From: Craterostigma plantagineum
Lineage: Eukaryota; Streptophyta; Magnoliopsida; Lamiales; Linderniaceae
Direction: 5' to 3'
Assembly (NCBI GenBank): GCA_027422505.1
Contig: JAPQWV010000050.1
Coordinates: 248,001 to 312,000 of the forward strand
Length of the DNA: 64,000 nt
Below the pieces are notes generated by a model. The model was not told the origin of the DNA. It saw only the letters and a list, made by a program, of their open reading frames with translations, and made no database searches. A program made the translations under genes and the position numbers. Below are positions 35,488-46,852 of the stretch, piece after piece (the stretch's first letter is position 1; each line of letters begins with the position of its first letter).

Positions 35488-35750
35488 AATAAAATATTAC
35501 ATTCTCGTAAAATAATCACACATAATTTAACCACTCCATATACATCCACTCCAATATTCCATAATAACTCCATATTTCATAATACTTTACAAATTATCAT
35601 GTTATTTTTCCTTGGCAATGATTGTATGAAGTGATTAAAAAATGTTGATCGATAGCCTACCTAGGTATTTTTAATTAAACACACATAAAATAATAAACAT
35701 TAACAAAATAAACAGAATTTCAAAAGTAATAATAAAAAGGGATTTTGTAA

Positions 35751-35885
35751 CCCCAGATTACGAGTTATGTAACTCGTAATCTGGGATTAGAGTTACTATC
35801 GATGCTGGCGCGTGCGCCTTACGTGGAGTAACTCGTAATCCCAGATTACGAGTTACGTAACTCGTAATCTGGGATTACGAATTAG
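35751..35885. repeat. Left subterminal inverted-motif array
   Basis: About five copies of TAACTCGTAATCTGGG or its reverse CCCAGATTACGAGTTA are arranged as palindromes. They are candidate transposase-binding sites, by analogy with the subterminal repeats of other transposons. Confidence 0.8.
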
Positions 35886-35919
35886 ATCTGGTTTTCATAA
35901 AACCCTACAACACGAAGAA

Positions 35920-36295
35920 GACGAGCCGACGACGACACAACCGACGACGACGACGACAAAGCACACGACGAGATGCCTGCCCCGTCGCCTGCCGCCTGCC
36001 CCACTGCACCGCCGCCTACTGCCTGCCGCCTGCCACGACGAAGCGCCCGCCGCCTGCCGAGCCCCACTACGCCGCCGCGCCGCCCTGCCCCACTGCCCCG
36101 CCGCCCCGCCTTGCCCCGCCGCCCCGCTCTGCCCCACTGCCCGGCCACCCCGTGCGCTGCCCCGCCACCCCGTCGCAACCTACTGCCCCGCCGCCCTGCG
36201 GTGCCCCACTGCTCGGCCACCCCGAGACGCTGCCCCGTCGCGACCCGCCACCCGCTGCGACCGCCGACCCGCCGTCCAGACGACGTCCTACGCGC
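35920..36295. repeat. GC-rich CCGCC-type low-complexity leader
   Basis: Repeated CCGCCGCCCCGCC and TGCCCCACTGCCC words lie between the left array and the PMD gene. The frames on both strands (Pro/Arg/Ala-rich and Gly/Arg-rich) follow composition only. Confidence 0.75.
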
Positions 36296-36411
36296 GAATA
36301 ATTTGGTTAGCCCGTTACGATACAGAAACTCATTGTTTGCGTTAATTTCATTATTATCAAATGCTTTTTATTGATTGTTGATTTGTTTGGTTTGTTATTT
36401 TTAAATGTAGA

Positions 36412-37350
36412 ATGGATTTTGATTCTACTTACGGGCCTATTGATAGTTTGGTGTTGACGATGCAGTCAAATCACCGTAATAGGGATTTGTTGTTAGATGA
36501 GACAGCGATAGATAGAACTATTAAGATTAGGTCGTTAGAGAATATAGTATGGGGTACTAGAGAAGCACCGAACGTCCTTCACGGTCGCTTACTAGGAAAG
36601 TTGAACGATATGGGTCTGTACAGCATCTACAACTGTATGTCGCAGAGGGTTGACCCTCGTTGATTACAGTGTTGGAGGAAGGAGACCCATACGTTTCATT
36701 TTGCTGTTGGGGAGGCGACCGTTACCTTACAGGACGTAGGTATCTTGTGGGGGTTGCCTGTAGATGGTAGCTGTGTCTTTGGTGTGATCCATACTAAGAC
36801 GGTCACACAATGGATGGACGAGTGTGAGGGGTTGCTAGATTTTAGACCGCCTGCGGATAAAAATATGGGGTCATCGCTTTCGATGAAGTCGTTATCGAGT
36901 TGGTTGTTGCAGAATCCGATAACGGATGATAGCGATGAGGAAGAGGTCAAACAATCAGTACGGGGTTATGCGATGCTGCTCTTCGGTGCCGTGATGTTCC
37001 CTGATTGTAGCGCCAGCACCGTATCATTGACTTACCTTCAGCTGTTGGAGGATATTGAGGAGGTGAGCACATATAGTTTGGGCAGTGCGGTGACGGCATT
37101 CCTATACAGAGAGCTTTGTTCGGCATGCGAGCCGAAAAAGCTAAATATCGGCGGACCCCTACGGCTGTTGCAGGTAATTACATAGAAAACGTTATTATAT
37201 TTTAATGGTTTTAAACATTTATTTTGAACTACTGATTTGTTTTAGGCATGGGCATATGTGAGGATTTTTCCATTTTAGCCAGTACGGGGTGATCTTCGTA
37301 TCACGATGGAGCCCCATGTAGTCGACGGGATACTCTTACCGGCCCTGCCA
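36412..37350 (+). pseudogene. Plant mobile domain (PMD) protein, MAIN-like, truncated
   Basis: From ATG 36,412 the frame reads the start of a PMD protein (Aminotransferase-like plant mobile domain). It has the diagnostic CWRKETHTFHFAVGEATVTL, then GILWGLPVDG, and the helical part ending IGGPLRLLQ. One in-frame TGA at 36,661 interrupts the N-terminal part. A GT donor after 37,173 and an AG before 37,247 lead to AWAYVRIFPF, the usual next segment, which has a second stop (about 37,276). The frame fades out by about 37,350, so the C-terminal half of the domain is missing. MAIN and MAIL1 in Arabidopsis act in gene silencing and genome stability; relatives are carried by MULE and Gypsy elements. 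Confidence 0.85.
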
Positions 37351-37440
37351 CATGTTGCGAGTTCTGGTCGTTCTTCCGAAAGTTGCAAAATTTTTTACAT
37401 TCTTAATTTTATAAATGTAGTGTAAATATTTGACAGGTGG

Positions 37441-38782
37441 AACTCATTCTTTGATTGTCTGTAGATTCGACCCGAGCACGAAGTGTCCAGGTCTCTCTGT
37501 CTGCAGATTCAGCCACCTCACGATTGTCCCTTGATTGTAATGCTGCAACGCCTTCATAAGTGTTGGGAGTTTGGTAACAGACTCCTCCCACGTACCGTAA
37601 ACATTTTCCATAACTCTTTTCAGACCATGCCAAGCTTGAATATATGAGATATCGTAGCCGTATCTATCCTTCACGAGTTGTTGGACATTCTTTGGTAGGA
37701 ATTGCGAATCGACTTTCACGGTTCCAACAACAAATCAGCAATAAAATTTCGAGAGATATTACGGTGTGTACTCGCCAGCTCCAAGTGTGTGGTCTTTCAA
37801 ATTTTGTAATAGACCAGTAACTCTTTTTTGGCTTAAAGGATGCCCGCAGTCTCCAAGGGTAATTAGTCGTGTGATCACATTGAACACTCCAACGTGTACT
37901 GCTGCTCTCGTTGACGTTGTACTCGCATCTAGCAACCCTGATCGAAAAATCGCCGATGGCACGTTGTAAGTGTTTCTTAGTTTGAAAAATCATACCTCGA
38001 CAAAACATAGGGTTTTCTCTGTTGTAAAACTCCCCGTAACCACCGTAGTCGTCACCACCAGGAGGTGGCATTTGGTACGTTTGGAAAAATGGGACTGGCT
38101 GAAACAACATAGGAGCAGCAGAGTCCAGCGGAGTGGTATCATCTGGGGCATCGTCCTCGTGGTTCTCCTCGTTGTCGTCGTCGTTGGGATCAGGTAACTC
38201 AGATAGTGGATCATCATCGTCTGCTTCTGAATCACTAACATCGACGTCTTCCTCGGGTTCAGGCACGGAGTCTGGCACGGGTTCTGACAAGGATTCTGGC
38301 ATATTGAATGGAACACCAAGCGTCGGCGTCTCCAAAGAAACATTGCTGAACCCTGCCGTAACTGAGACAATGTCGGGAAAATCCGGACATGTATAACTCG
38401 AAGAACCAACTTCAAAATTCCGATGAGGCTCTTCGTTCAAATCAAAGTTTGAATTTCCAACTATTTCAACAAAAACCTCAACACAATTGTTCTCTGAGCC
38501 GGGATGTATGAAAAATTGTAGATCGTTGTCGTTGGAGATTTGAAAAAGCTGATGAAAGTGGCGGGAATGTTGAAAGCATTCTTTTTTGCCATGGACAATC
38601 AAGGAACAATGACTGCTGTCAGCACCCGTAATTTCGAACAACAACGATATAAAGTCGGAAAAACTGGTGTTACGACGAATTCGCCTATACCCAATAGGAC
38701 GGATACTATATTTGATGGTAGAATCGGATGATTGAATTATTTCGCCGCCGAAATCTACGACTTGAACGCGACTCGACACCAT
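37441..38782 (-). pseudogene. MuDR-type transposase, N-terminal part only
   Basis: Chosen start is ATG 38,782 (MVSSRVQVVDFGGEI). An N-terminal ubiquitin-like region common in plant MULE transposases comes first, then an acidic D/E-rich linker (about residues 170-220). The MuDR N-terminal domain follows, GMIFQTKKHLQRAIGDFSIR...CDHTTNYPWRLRA, with its conserved Cys/Trp pattern partly lost. A frameshift near 37,750 is needed to continue into KVDSQFLPKNVQQLVKDRYG and AWHGLKRVMENVYGTWEES, which ends at about 37,441. The whole DDE catalytic core and SWIM finger are missing. The gene converges on the PMD gene. Confidence 0.87.
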
Positions 38783-38869
38783 TGTTTGAGTTATTAACAA
38801 AAATCGATGAGGGTTATGGTGATATGAGTAAGCTAAGGGGAGTTTATATAGAAACTTAAATCGTAAGGT

Positions 38870-39270
38870 GCGGATACGAGTTAAAACACAGAAATACGAG
38901 TTAACGTAACTCGTAATCTGGTGTTACGAGTTACCTGAATTATTCAAATAATTCACGTAACTCGTAACACCAGGTTACGAGATAGAGGAATTATTGCCCG
39001 ACACTTGCATGGGCATGCAAGTTGGTCGGACCCTCAGTAACTCGTAACTTCAGAATACGAGTTACAAAATCGTATACTGAGGATACGAGATACAATGCCA
39101 TGTAAGCTGCCACGTCAGGGTCAGCGGGTCAATGGACTTAGTCCCGGTAAATCGTACTCCCAGAATACGAGTTAATAACTCGTATTCTGAGGTACGAGTT
39201 ACTTTTGCCACGTCAGTCAGCGAGTCAGCGGGCCAAAGTAACTCGTACTCTCAGAATACGAGTTAAATCT
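38870..39270. repeat. Right subterminal inverted-motif array
   Basis: About eleven copies of TACGAGTTA/TAACTCGTA with variable flanks (for example GTAACTCGTAATCTGG, AGAATACGAGTTA). Two GCCACGTCAG...CAGCGGGTCA blocks are mixed in. It mirrors the left array. Confidence 0.8.
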
Positions 39271-39347
39271 CTATTTTATTAATTCTTTGGCTTTTCCGTT
39301 TATTTTGTTAATGATTCTTTTTTTTTAATATTTAATTAAAAATGCCT

Positions 39348-39800
39348 ACTTATAAAGTTTTACTATGGAGGACATGGTAATGTTTTTATTTCCAATATTA
39401 CGCCGAAAGACTTTCTTAAGCACAATTCCTAATTTTATTTTCGTTTGTCGGCGTGGCGATTGATGAATCCATGGCCGTAGACGAAAATGGGGGATTACTA
39501 CAATGTCCGACCTTTATGTATCAATTGTGCCGTTTAAGGGGGTATTCCTTCTTGTAATCCCTCTTTCTTCGTAATTTTCACCTTTTTCGTCTTCAGTGCT
39601 TAGCCACCTCCTCGAAAACACCGATGTATAAAAGATTATGTTCAGTCAAGTGATTCATGTAATAGTTCATGCATTACCTTCATTTCACGATATGCAACTC
39701 AAGTGCTCTTATCTATTAGTGTTTAATCCTGTTGTCTTTATGTAGAAAGTCTAAATTTTAGGACTTTTTCCCTTTCTGCGGCGATTTTCCTGGGACCAAG
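39348..39800. other. TPST upstream region
   Basis: Probable promoter and 5' untranslated region of TPST. A TC/TTC-rich tract lies at 39,548-39,600. The MULE ends about 450 bp before the TPST start codon. No TATA box can be assigned with confidence. Confidence 0.4.
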
Positions 39801-42800
39801 ATGGTTACGAGTTTTAAGTTGGGCTTTGTTATGTTGTTTCTTCTCTTTCGTGAGTAATTAATCATCTTCTATGGTGGCTAATTGGTTTCATGATTCTAAT
39901 GTCTGGGTTTTCCCTCCATTTTATAATTGAGGATTGATTCTTCTCTGTTGTCATGAGATATTGTCATTTGACTTGATAGCAGCACGTCATAGTGTCTATT
40001 TTCTTCAGCAGCTTTCACAATTGTGGTGGCATCTTTTGGAGATGAGGATTACGAACAGTGTGAAGACAGAGTTAGGAACTGGGCATCAACTGCCATGAAT
40101 AATGTAGAAGAAACTGATGAAACTAAAAAGAGCGAATTGCGTGATTTTCTGTTTTTCCTTCACGTGCCTCGAACGGGAGGGCGCGCATATCACCTCTGGT
40201 AAGTTTCGTTGGACGCTTTGCATTTTCTCTATGAACTAATCAATTTTTCTGTTTTGTCAGAATAAATGTTTGCGATTATTTTACCTGGCAGTCTCCTAGA
40301 AAAGTTGAAGTTAAACCCCGGGAACTGCCTATCATCTTATGGTCAGTTCAGATTTGATCCGAGGTATATACTTTTGTTATCCTTGTTAATTAACGTAAAT
40401 AACAAAGAAGAGTACTGACTTACACCGTTACTGTCTTGTGTTCTTCAATACCCCCTAAGCATTTAAGGGCCGTATTTCGTAAGCTTGATAATCTTCTGAG
40501 TCCATATATCATATGTTTCAATTTCTTGCAATGTTGTAAATTGTAATACACACATAACATGCTTTAGTATCACAATTGCATGATTTATCTACAAACTTTT
40601 GATATTTCTGCTCTGATGCAGCATGTGCCGATTGTTAAGTAGCCACGATGACTATAGTGTGATGTCTAAGCTTCCAAAGGAGAGAACATCTGTGATGACG
40701 ATTATAAGAAACCCCATCGAACGCGTTTTTAGCACTTTCGAATATTCGGTTGGAATTGCATCTCGGGTTTCGAAACATGTCTACGTTCCATCTGCAGTAA
40801 GAAAGAGAAATCATACGGTCAGTGGAGCAAAAAGATTGGGTATATGGCCATGGAGTTACTTGGTCCCTTATATGCAACAAGATATATGTGCTCGGGTAAG
40901 TTGATACTACTAGACTTCTTTATTGTTTTTCTCCCCCTAAATACCTCTTTGACCATCAATTGTCGACGTTGAATATTATCAATGTCAAAATTATGTGTTT
41001 AAACTTTTATTTATTGATTGAGCTTTACCTTCAAGTCAATAGTAGACATTCCTTAAGAGAAATAATATCTGAAAAACACGATCAGATTTCCAAGCAAGCA
41101 TTAATGATCAAGACATGGCGGACAAATATTTATCTTGTGGTATGCAGAGAGCTGCTAGAGAACTGAGAGGACAAGTGAATGTAACAAGTAACAATCCCTA
41201 TGACATGGAGGATTTTTTTATGCCGATGGAAGACTACATCTATGACCCCATTGTTCGTGATCTCATTCATAATGGTGCTACCTTTCAGGTATCGTATGCT
41301 CTACGTAAAACTCACCGTAAGTTTTCAACAGTATACTAATGGTAACTTTTGGTGTCTTTGCAGTTGTTTTTAAATGAGTCGAATCTTATATTACTGGTTA
41401 CTATTTAATCATTAACCACTAAAAGAGGCACATACATTTCGTGTTTTATGAATAGTCGGTGGATGAAATGAACTTTCTCTGAAACTTGAAAAACATATGC
41501 CCGAGTAGTCCTGTATCTTGTTGATTCTTCTATACATGGTAACTTTAAAGATCTTACACGTGGAGATATATGTCAAAGTATTTATAACACAGGCCTGCTG
41601 TGCGACACTTGGGCAAGCAGTGTATATAGATTCATTTCCCGGCCGAGTTTATTGCGTGTGTGCATCACTATAAATGGTTTCTATAGATGCTAGTTTTTAT
41701 TTTTCTTCCCTGAACTTTCAGGTTGCAGGTCTCACTAACAACTCATTCTTTGAGGAGTCGCATGGAGTACGTCACTGTGTCATGAAGTACCAAGATCTTG
41801 GTCAATATGTTCTAAATGTTGCAAAGGTACTGAAAGGATGTTTCTCCCACATATGCGTTTTTGTCCTCAAACTTTCCTTCTAAAGTTTTAATCCCAGTTG
41901 TGTGAAGAAATGCATCAAGTGATGTTTCATAATGGATTTGTCCATGGTCGATTGTTGCAGAAGAGGTTAGATGATATGCTTTTTGTCGGGTTGACCGATA
42001 AACACAAAGAATCAGCTTCCTTATTTGCAAACATTGTGGGCCCAAAAGTACTATCTCAAAGTGAAGCATTGGAATCACAAGTTATTGGCAAGTAACCACT
42101 TGATTCATTGTAATTTAATATTTGAATTGGAATTGTCTGTCATGGCTGATAAAGATGCTCTTTAGTTTTTCAATTTTACTTCGTGCGCTTTCACTTTTAT
42201 CAGTTTTAATTTTGGCCTTACTATTCTTACCCAAACTCAATAGTAGTTAATTGTAGTGACTTCTGATCAGTCTACTTAAATTCTCCATGCTTTGTTATCG
42301 TCTTCTGCAGAGAATGGTTCGTTGATTCGAACCAATACAGAATCTGCTGATAATGATGTAAGAACCTTACTGTTTTTCTCCTTGTTTGCATTTGCAAAGC
42401 CATTTTCCCCAAGAAACTTTCAGCACATATGGAAGTGTAGTCTCAGTTACGAGTCTTATCCTCTCCAATGATTCATCTCGTTCTGTTATTTGGTTCTTCA
42501 CAGTCGTTGATTGTTGAGCGATTGCTCGAATTATATGAATCATGCGCTGCACATTCGAAAAAATCCCAAGGGTGGTTGAGTTCTCTGAAGCGAGTTTTTC
42601 CTGCGAAATTTACCAAAGAGGTGAGATAGATCAGCGCGTTTATTATTCGTATTGTTAATTCTTCTCCTATATCATCACTGGCACACTCTGTTACTGACGA
42701 TCGATCTCGACTGTTAACTATTTGACTTGAAAAATAGGCTCGTCGATTGATTCCGAAGGAGATTAAAGAGGAGATTGCATCTCTAAACAGCCTCGACGTT

Positions 42801-43116
42801 GAGCTCTATCATTATGCCCAAAACATATTCATGAAGCAACAACAGCATGTTGGTTCGAAGGCTACAACTACTACACATGTAAGCAAAATACTTTATGTGG
42901 GTAGGAAAACGGCAGCTCAACTATGATTATAATGTAGTGGCATAAATGAATTCTTAACATGCATGTTATATATTTTTACAGGGAAATTTTTCTGTGACGG
43001 CGTTCGTCTCTTCACCGTATTGGATGGTACTTCTGTCCCTGTCAATAATAGTCTTCTTCTTCTTCATCGCTGGATTTCTCTTTCGTTTGAATATTAAATC
43101 GAAAGTTAAATTATGA
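39801..43116 (+). CDS. TPST: Tyrosylprotein sulfotransferase (plant TPST), 11 exons
   Basis: Exons: 39,801-39,849; 40,009-40,198; 40,292-40,363; 40,622-40,895; 41,148-41,288; 41,722-41,826; 41,961-42,087; 42,311-42,357; 42,504-42,620; 42,738-42,878; 42,982-43,116, giving about 465 residues. Visible parts are a signal-anchor-like start (MVTSFKLGFVMLFLLF), LHVPRTGGRAYHL (68-75, the PAPS 5'-phosphosulfate loop of heparan 6-O-sulfotransferase-like enzymes), TIIRNPIERVFSTFEY (3'-phosphate binding), NNPYDMEDFFMP, VGLTDKHKESA, and a C-terminal membrane helix (about 435-455) with a short basic tail. This is the layout of Arabidopsis TPST, a Golgi type I membrane protein that sulfates tyrosines in PSK, PSY, RGF and CIF peptide hormones. 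All introns are GT-AG except intron 7, where only a GC donor (G|GCAAGT) keeps the frame. The exon 2 start could also be 40,012. Confidence 0.93.
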
Positions 43117-44054
43117 AGGGAGAGAGCAATCGATGTATACGGTACTTAGACTTGTGTTTGGTGAATCTAATAAAACTGATTTGTGCTCAATTTAGATCAA
43201 TAATATGCTCTATTATAATTGTTGTGTACGAGTGCTTCTAGTTGTAACAAATTTCATGGATATTTGAGTCGTTATTATATCTACTATCTACTATAAAAGT
43301 CTGAAGCCACCTTTTCATAGTCAGTTTCATGCCAGTTTCATGCCAGTTGCCGGTCGTCAGTGGTAATTTCATGCCAGTTAAGCTTAATAGTGGAAATTAT
43401 TGCAACGTACTATAAGGAAAACCTCTCGTTAAAAACAAGAACAGAGGAAGTAAATTGAAGAGCAGCTTCGAACGAAAGTGAAGGAAAATAACAGAAGTTT
43501 TAGGAAAACCTCACAATCTTCGAAAGATTGAAGGTAAGAAAAATTACTGTTTATATCTAATCTAATCTATGAATCAGCCCTTTCGTCATGGAGTGCAATC
43601 GTCCCACCACCTGTCGATTTCCCACACCCTCCACGTCACCCCGTTTCCCTAATTTATATATATAGGATCACTACTTAACATATTTAATATCATAAGGAGT
43701 TACCGTAACTATAAGATGTATTAGGGTTTTCCAGATTTTTAGATGCTTATTGAGATAATTCCAATGTTAGGACAGTGTTGGTATTCTGATGTTTAAGTCT
43801 TTTAAAGTTAATATGCCTACGCAAGTACGGTATTAGTAATTCCTCTTCGCCCTTTTTGGTCTTGAGATTCTGATTATTTGATTTGCGACAATTACCTGCG
43901 TTGATTGGTGAAATCTTTTCGTCCTTCCTTTCGTGCGACTGTTACCTCTGTCTGCATCTGTTCTTAGGGTTATCTGAAAATGTAAGCGTCTGTATTTGTT
44001 GGCAGCTCAACTGTTCGACAAAATGTCTGTTCGTGTAAGATAGTGAAAAACGAT

Positions 44055-44340
44055 GTGAGTTTGTTGTGATTTCATCGTAAAAAAATGGAGGCGAAACAGA
44101 AGGATGTTATTGTTCAGAAACTTGGAGAGGCCAACGTGACCTATGATGACTTCGTCGTTTGTCGACACTCTGTCGCGTGCCCCTATGTCGTATTTGTGCT
44201 AGATACTCTCGATAGGTTCGCTCCGATAAGAGCTGCCCACGAGGGGAATGAATTAGTCCCCGAATCTCCCTTATTCTATGGAGAATATCGTTGGACTGGA
44301 AGCCATCTACTAATGCTGAAAAAACTGTATGCCTTCATAT
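44055..44340 (+). pseudogene. Actin-depolymerizing factor (ADF/cofilin)-like exon fragment
   Basis: The frame reads KKMEAKQKDVIVQKLGEANVTYDDFVVC...CPYVVFVLD. This lines up without gaps with the central plant ADF exon (KIEEKQK..VVEKLGEP..TYEDF..CLP..ECRYAVYDFD). A one-base shift in the preceding A-run separates it from a DFIVKK match to ADF RFIVYKI. The part after VLD is diverged. It lies inside the Helitron and is best read as a captured, decayed gene piece. ADFs bind and sever actin filaments; this fragment cannot. Confidence 0.5.
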
Positions 44341-44396
44341 TGAAATCTTACTAAACCTTCATTTCTCACACCTTGTTTCCATCATGCTTTTCGCAG

Positions 44397-44771
44397 GAAG
44401 GAAATTTTAATGCTACAGCTGTAAACGAAAGACTGAAGGACGATCAATCGCTTTACCACCTTCGTTCATATAGCCTGAATCAAAAAGGCCACATTGTCGT
44501 TCGCTACACAGTAGTTGCACGGATACACGACGCGACAACACCATCGACTGCTGAATCAAGCAGCTACACGAGTACATCAAATCAAGCAAGCAAAGAACTC
44601 CAACTTTCTGCCGGTGAAAAAAAAAAGTTCGAATATTCGCCAACCACCATAAGCGCAGAAAGCAAACAGACGAAGCAGGACTACACTTCCCCAAGTTTGT
44701 TAACGAAGTTAGCATTTCAACTGCTGCTTTTGGTGTACCAGATCAACGTAGCTGTTACTTTCGGCGTGTAA
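44397..44771 (+). CDS. Unidentified open frame in the Helitron
   Basis: The frame opens after a plausible AG acceptor (TTTTCGCAG) and runs about 124 residues from EGNFNATAVNERL. The middle is Ser/Thr-rich and the end hydrophobic (LLTKLAFQLLLLVYQINVAV). It does not join in phase to the ADF-like frame through the obvious GT donor after GAAAAAACT. I do not recognise it. It may be a captured exon or chance. Confidence 0.3.
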   Translation, partial: EGNFNATAVNERLKDDQSLYHLRSYSLNQKGHIVVRYTVVARIHDATTPSTAESSSYTSTSNQASKELQLSAGEKKKFEYSPTTISAESKQTKQDYTSPSLLTKLAFQLLLLVYQINVAVTFGV

Positions 44772-44988
44772 AGCAGTTGTTGCTTCTTCTGGCATTTTAA
44801 TCGCTGCTTTTGGTGTGTAGATCAACATATCTATTGCTTTTGATGTATAAAGATTACTAATCTTTTGGAATGTACAGAAATACTAACATGAGTGTATATA
44901 TTTTACCTCATAGCGCAACCTTGTATATCCTGGGTTGTTAATTTGACACGGCCGCACAACGTGCGGGCCGGCTACCATAAGCTAGTTA

Positions 44989-45040
44989 CTAGTTAAGCCT
45001 GTGCGATGCACGGGTGAGATTATTTATAAGAATTAATTTT
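44989..45040 (-). mobile_element. 3' end of a second Helitron, tail to tail with the first
   Basis: On the minus strand the hairpin CCCGTGCATCGCACAGG is followed by CTTAACTAG and then T, matching Helitron 3' end rules. Its CTAG (44,989-44,992) is only three bases from the CTAG of the first Helitron. The 5' end was not found; the element would extend rightward. Confidence 0.65.
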
Positions 45041-45721
45041 TTTAGGCTATTACGTCAATTGTAATGTGTGAGAGCAACACGATCAAATCTGTGGAGAAAT
45101 GTGAAGATGAAAGCAAGCAAGTTTCCGCTGGTAATTAAACAAAGCAGCTTGCAACCGAAGAGTTAGAAGTCATCGATGTGCTCATGAAGAAATCGCTGAC
45201 AGGAAAGCAACTAATGACAACGTGGTAGCTAGTGACGTTTAAAGAACTGAAAGCAACTAATGAGAACGTGGTAGCTAGCGACGTTTAAAGAACACAAACG
45301 TGCAAATGAAGAAACGCTGACAGGAAAGCAACTCATGAGAACCGATGTGATTAATGGTAAAAGAAAGTAACCCAGTTTGTTTTCCGTTTTAAGGGGGTTT
45401 GGCTGGTCTGCAATACTGCATCGTGAAAGTAATCAATTACATTTTCCTTTTATAATTTTTATTAGGTGAAGACAAGGATAATATAGTAATTTGGCTAGTG
45501 GGGAGTTAAAAAAATTTTTAGCCTAATGCCATTACCTATTCACAAATGTAAACTTTGAGGGACTGAATCCAAAGTCCAAGTTCTGATCAGTTACTTTTCT
45601 CTAAAATCCCCTTATCATATGTTATATGTGAATATATATTAATTATACTAATTATACTATATTTTATGTTATATTATTCTAATCGAATAATTCGATTAAT
45701 TTTCGAATCGAATATTGGATT
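45041..45721. other. Non-coding stretch, probably interior of the second Helitron
   Basis: A 46-bp unit (GAAAGCAACTAATGA(C/G)AACG...) is tandemly repeated at 45,203-45,294. No frame or 5' Helitron end was seen. From 45,680 a TTCGATTAATTTTCGAATCG segment begins that resembles the 46,700-46,852 flank. Confidence 0.5.
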
Positions 45722-46699
45722 GGCTTAATTATTTTTTTGGTCCCGTATGTTAGGGGGGTTGCGTTATAGGGACCAGTATTTTGAGGTTTTGCAGTATAGG
45801 GACTTTAAGTTTTCTAAAAGACGGCATTTTTAGGACAGTATACGCCCGACCCGGTATTTTGACCCAAACCCACCGACGTGGAATACGACCCGCTGACGTG
45901 AGTTCTTAAAAAATTAGCGACGGATTTTAGCGACGGAAATTCTGTCGCTAAACTGAAAAAATAAAAAAAATAAATAAATATTTTAGCGACGGTCCGTCGC
46001 TAAAATGAAAAAAAATAAAATAGTTAGCGATGGATTTAGCGACGGATTAAGCTGGAAAAATAAAAATAAAAAATAAAAATTAGCTATAGTTTGAAATACT
46101 ACATAATAACAATTATAATTTGAAATTATTAACAATTAATTAACAATTTTAGTTATTACTATTTCTATTTCTTTACAAAAATTGAAATTTCAAAACATAT
46201 TGTTAACATATAGCTAATCTTAAAGGTTAGAAATACTATATAGCGACGGAATAATCACGGTTGGAATTATAATTATGTAACAATATAAATAATTATTAAC
46301 AATGAGTTTGAAATTGTTCATAATTATAATTCCAACATAAAAATTGTTAATTAATTGTTAATAATTTCAAATTGTTAATAAGTATAATTCCAACCGTTAA
46401 TTTTTATTTTTTTTTTATTTTCCAGCTTAGCGACGGATTCCGTCGCTAACTATTTTTTTATTTTTTCAGTTTAGCGACGGAATTTCTGTCGCTAAAATCC
46501 GTCGCTAAGTTTTTAAAAACACACGTCAGCGGGTCGTATTCCATGTCGGCGGGTTTGGGTCAAAATACCGGGTCGGGCGTATACTGTCCTAAAAATGGGT
46601 CTTTTCGAAACTTAAAGTCCCTATACTGCAAAACCTCAAAATACTGGTCCCTATAATGCAAACCCCCCTAACATACGGGACCAAAAAAATAATTAAGCC
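45722..46699. mobile_element. Fold-back MULE-like element, 978 bp
   Basis: The ends GGCTTAATTATTTTTTTGGT and ACCAAAAAAATAATTAAGCC are perfect inverted repeats. The flanks are TATTGGATT and TATTGTGATT, a 9-bp duplication with one indel. The arms carry TATAGGGACCAGTATTTTGAG and CCGACCCGGTATTTTGACCC, and GCGACGG palindromes lie inside. It belongs to the same family as 33,790-35,487 but has no GC-rich cargo. Confidence 0.9.
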
Positions 46700-46852
46700 T
46701 ATTGTGATTTCATATTCGTATTCGTATATTTATCGAATCAAAAACAATATTCTTATTCGGATTCGTATTCTAAATATTCGAATTTGAATCTTAAAATTTC
46801 GAATCGAATCGCGAATCGAACAAAAAATGTTCGATTCGTTTGCAACCCTAAT
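46700..46852. mobile_element. Right end of a TTCGAAT-rich MITE
   Basis: The segment ends GTTCGATTCGTTTGCAACCCTA, whose reverse starts TAGGGTTGCAAACGAATCG, a hAT-like MITE end. TTCGAATCGAAT words also lie just left of the fold-back MULE (45,680-45,720), so the MULE probably inserted into this element. Its left end is unclear. Confidence 0.5.

Larger units (their letters stand above)
35664..39347. mobile_element. MULE carrying convergent PMD and mudrA-type genes
   Basis: The two ends share a degenerate inverted repeat (GGTATTTTTAATTAAA at the left; GGCATTTTTAATTAAA on the reverse strand at the right, both continuing with CATTAACAAAATAAAC). Inside are arrays of TAACTCGTA/TACGAGTTA near both ends, a plant mobile domain gene reading rightward and a MuDR transposase gene reading leftward. 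Both genes are broken and lack their 3' parts, which are fused at about 37,350-37,440. A 9-bp target duplication was not found. Confidence 0.75.
43287..44985 (+). mobile_element. Helitron, non-autonomous, about 1.7 kb
   Basis: The 5' end TCTACTATAAAAGTCTGAAG follows an A, and the 3' end CTAG is followed by T, with a GC hairpin (GGCCGCAC-AAC-GTGCGGGCC, about 44,950-44,970) roughly a dozen bases before it. These are the Helitron end rules; there is no target duplication. An alternative 5' end is 43,280. It carries an ADF-like fragment and a second frame, with no Rep/helicase gene. Confidence 0.75.

Noticed and set aside
35882..36374. Pro/Arg-rich and Gly/Arg-rich frames
   Set aside because: Produced by CCGCC repeats on the two strands; no conserved motif.
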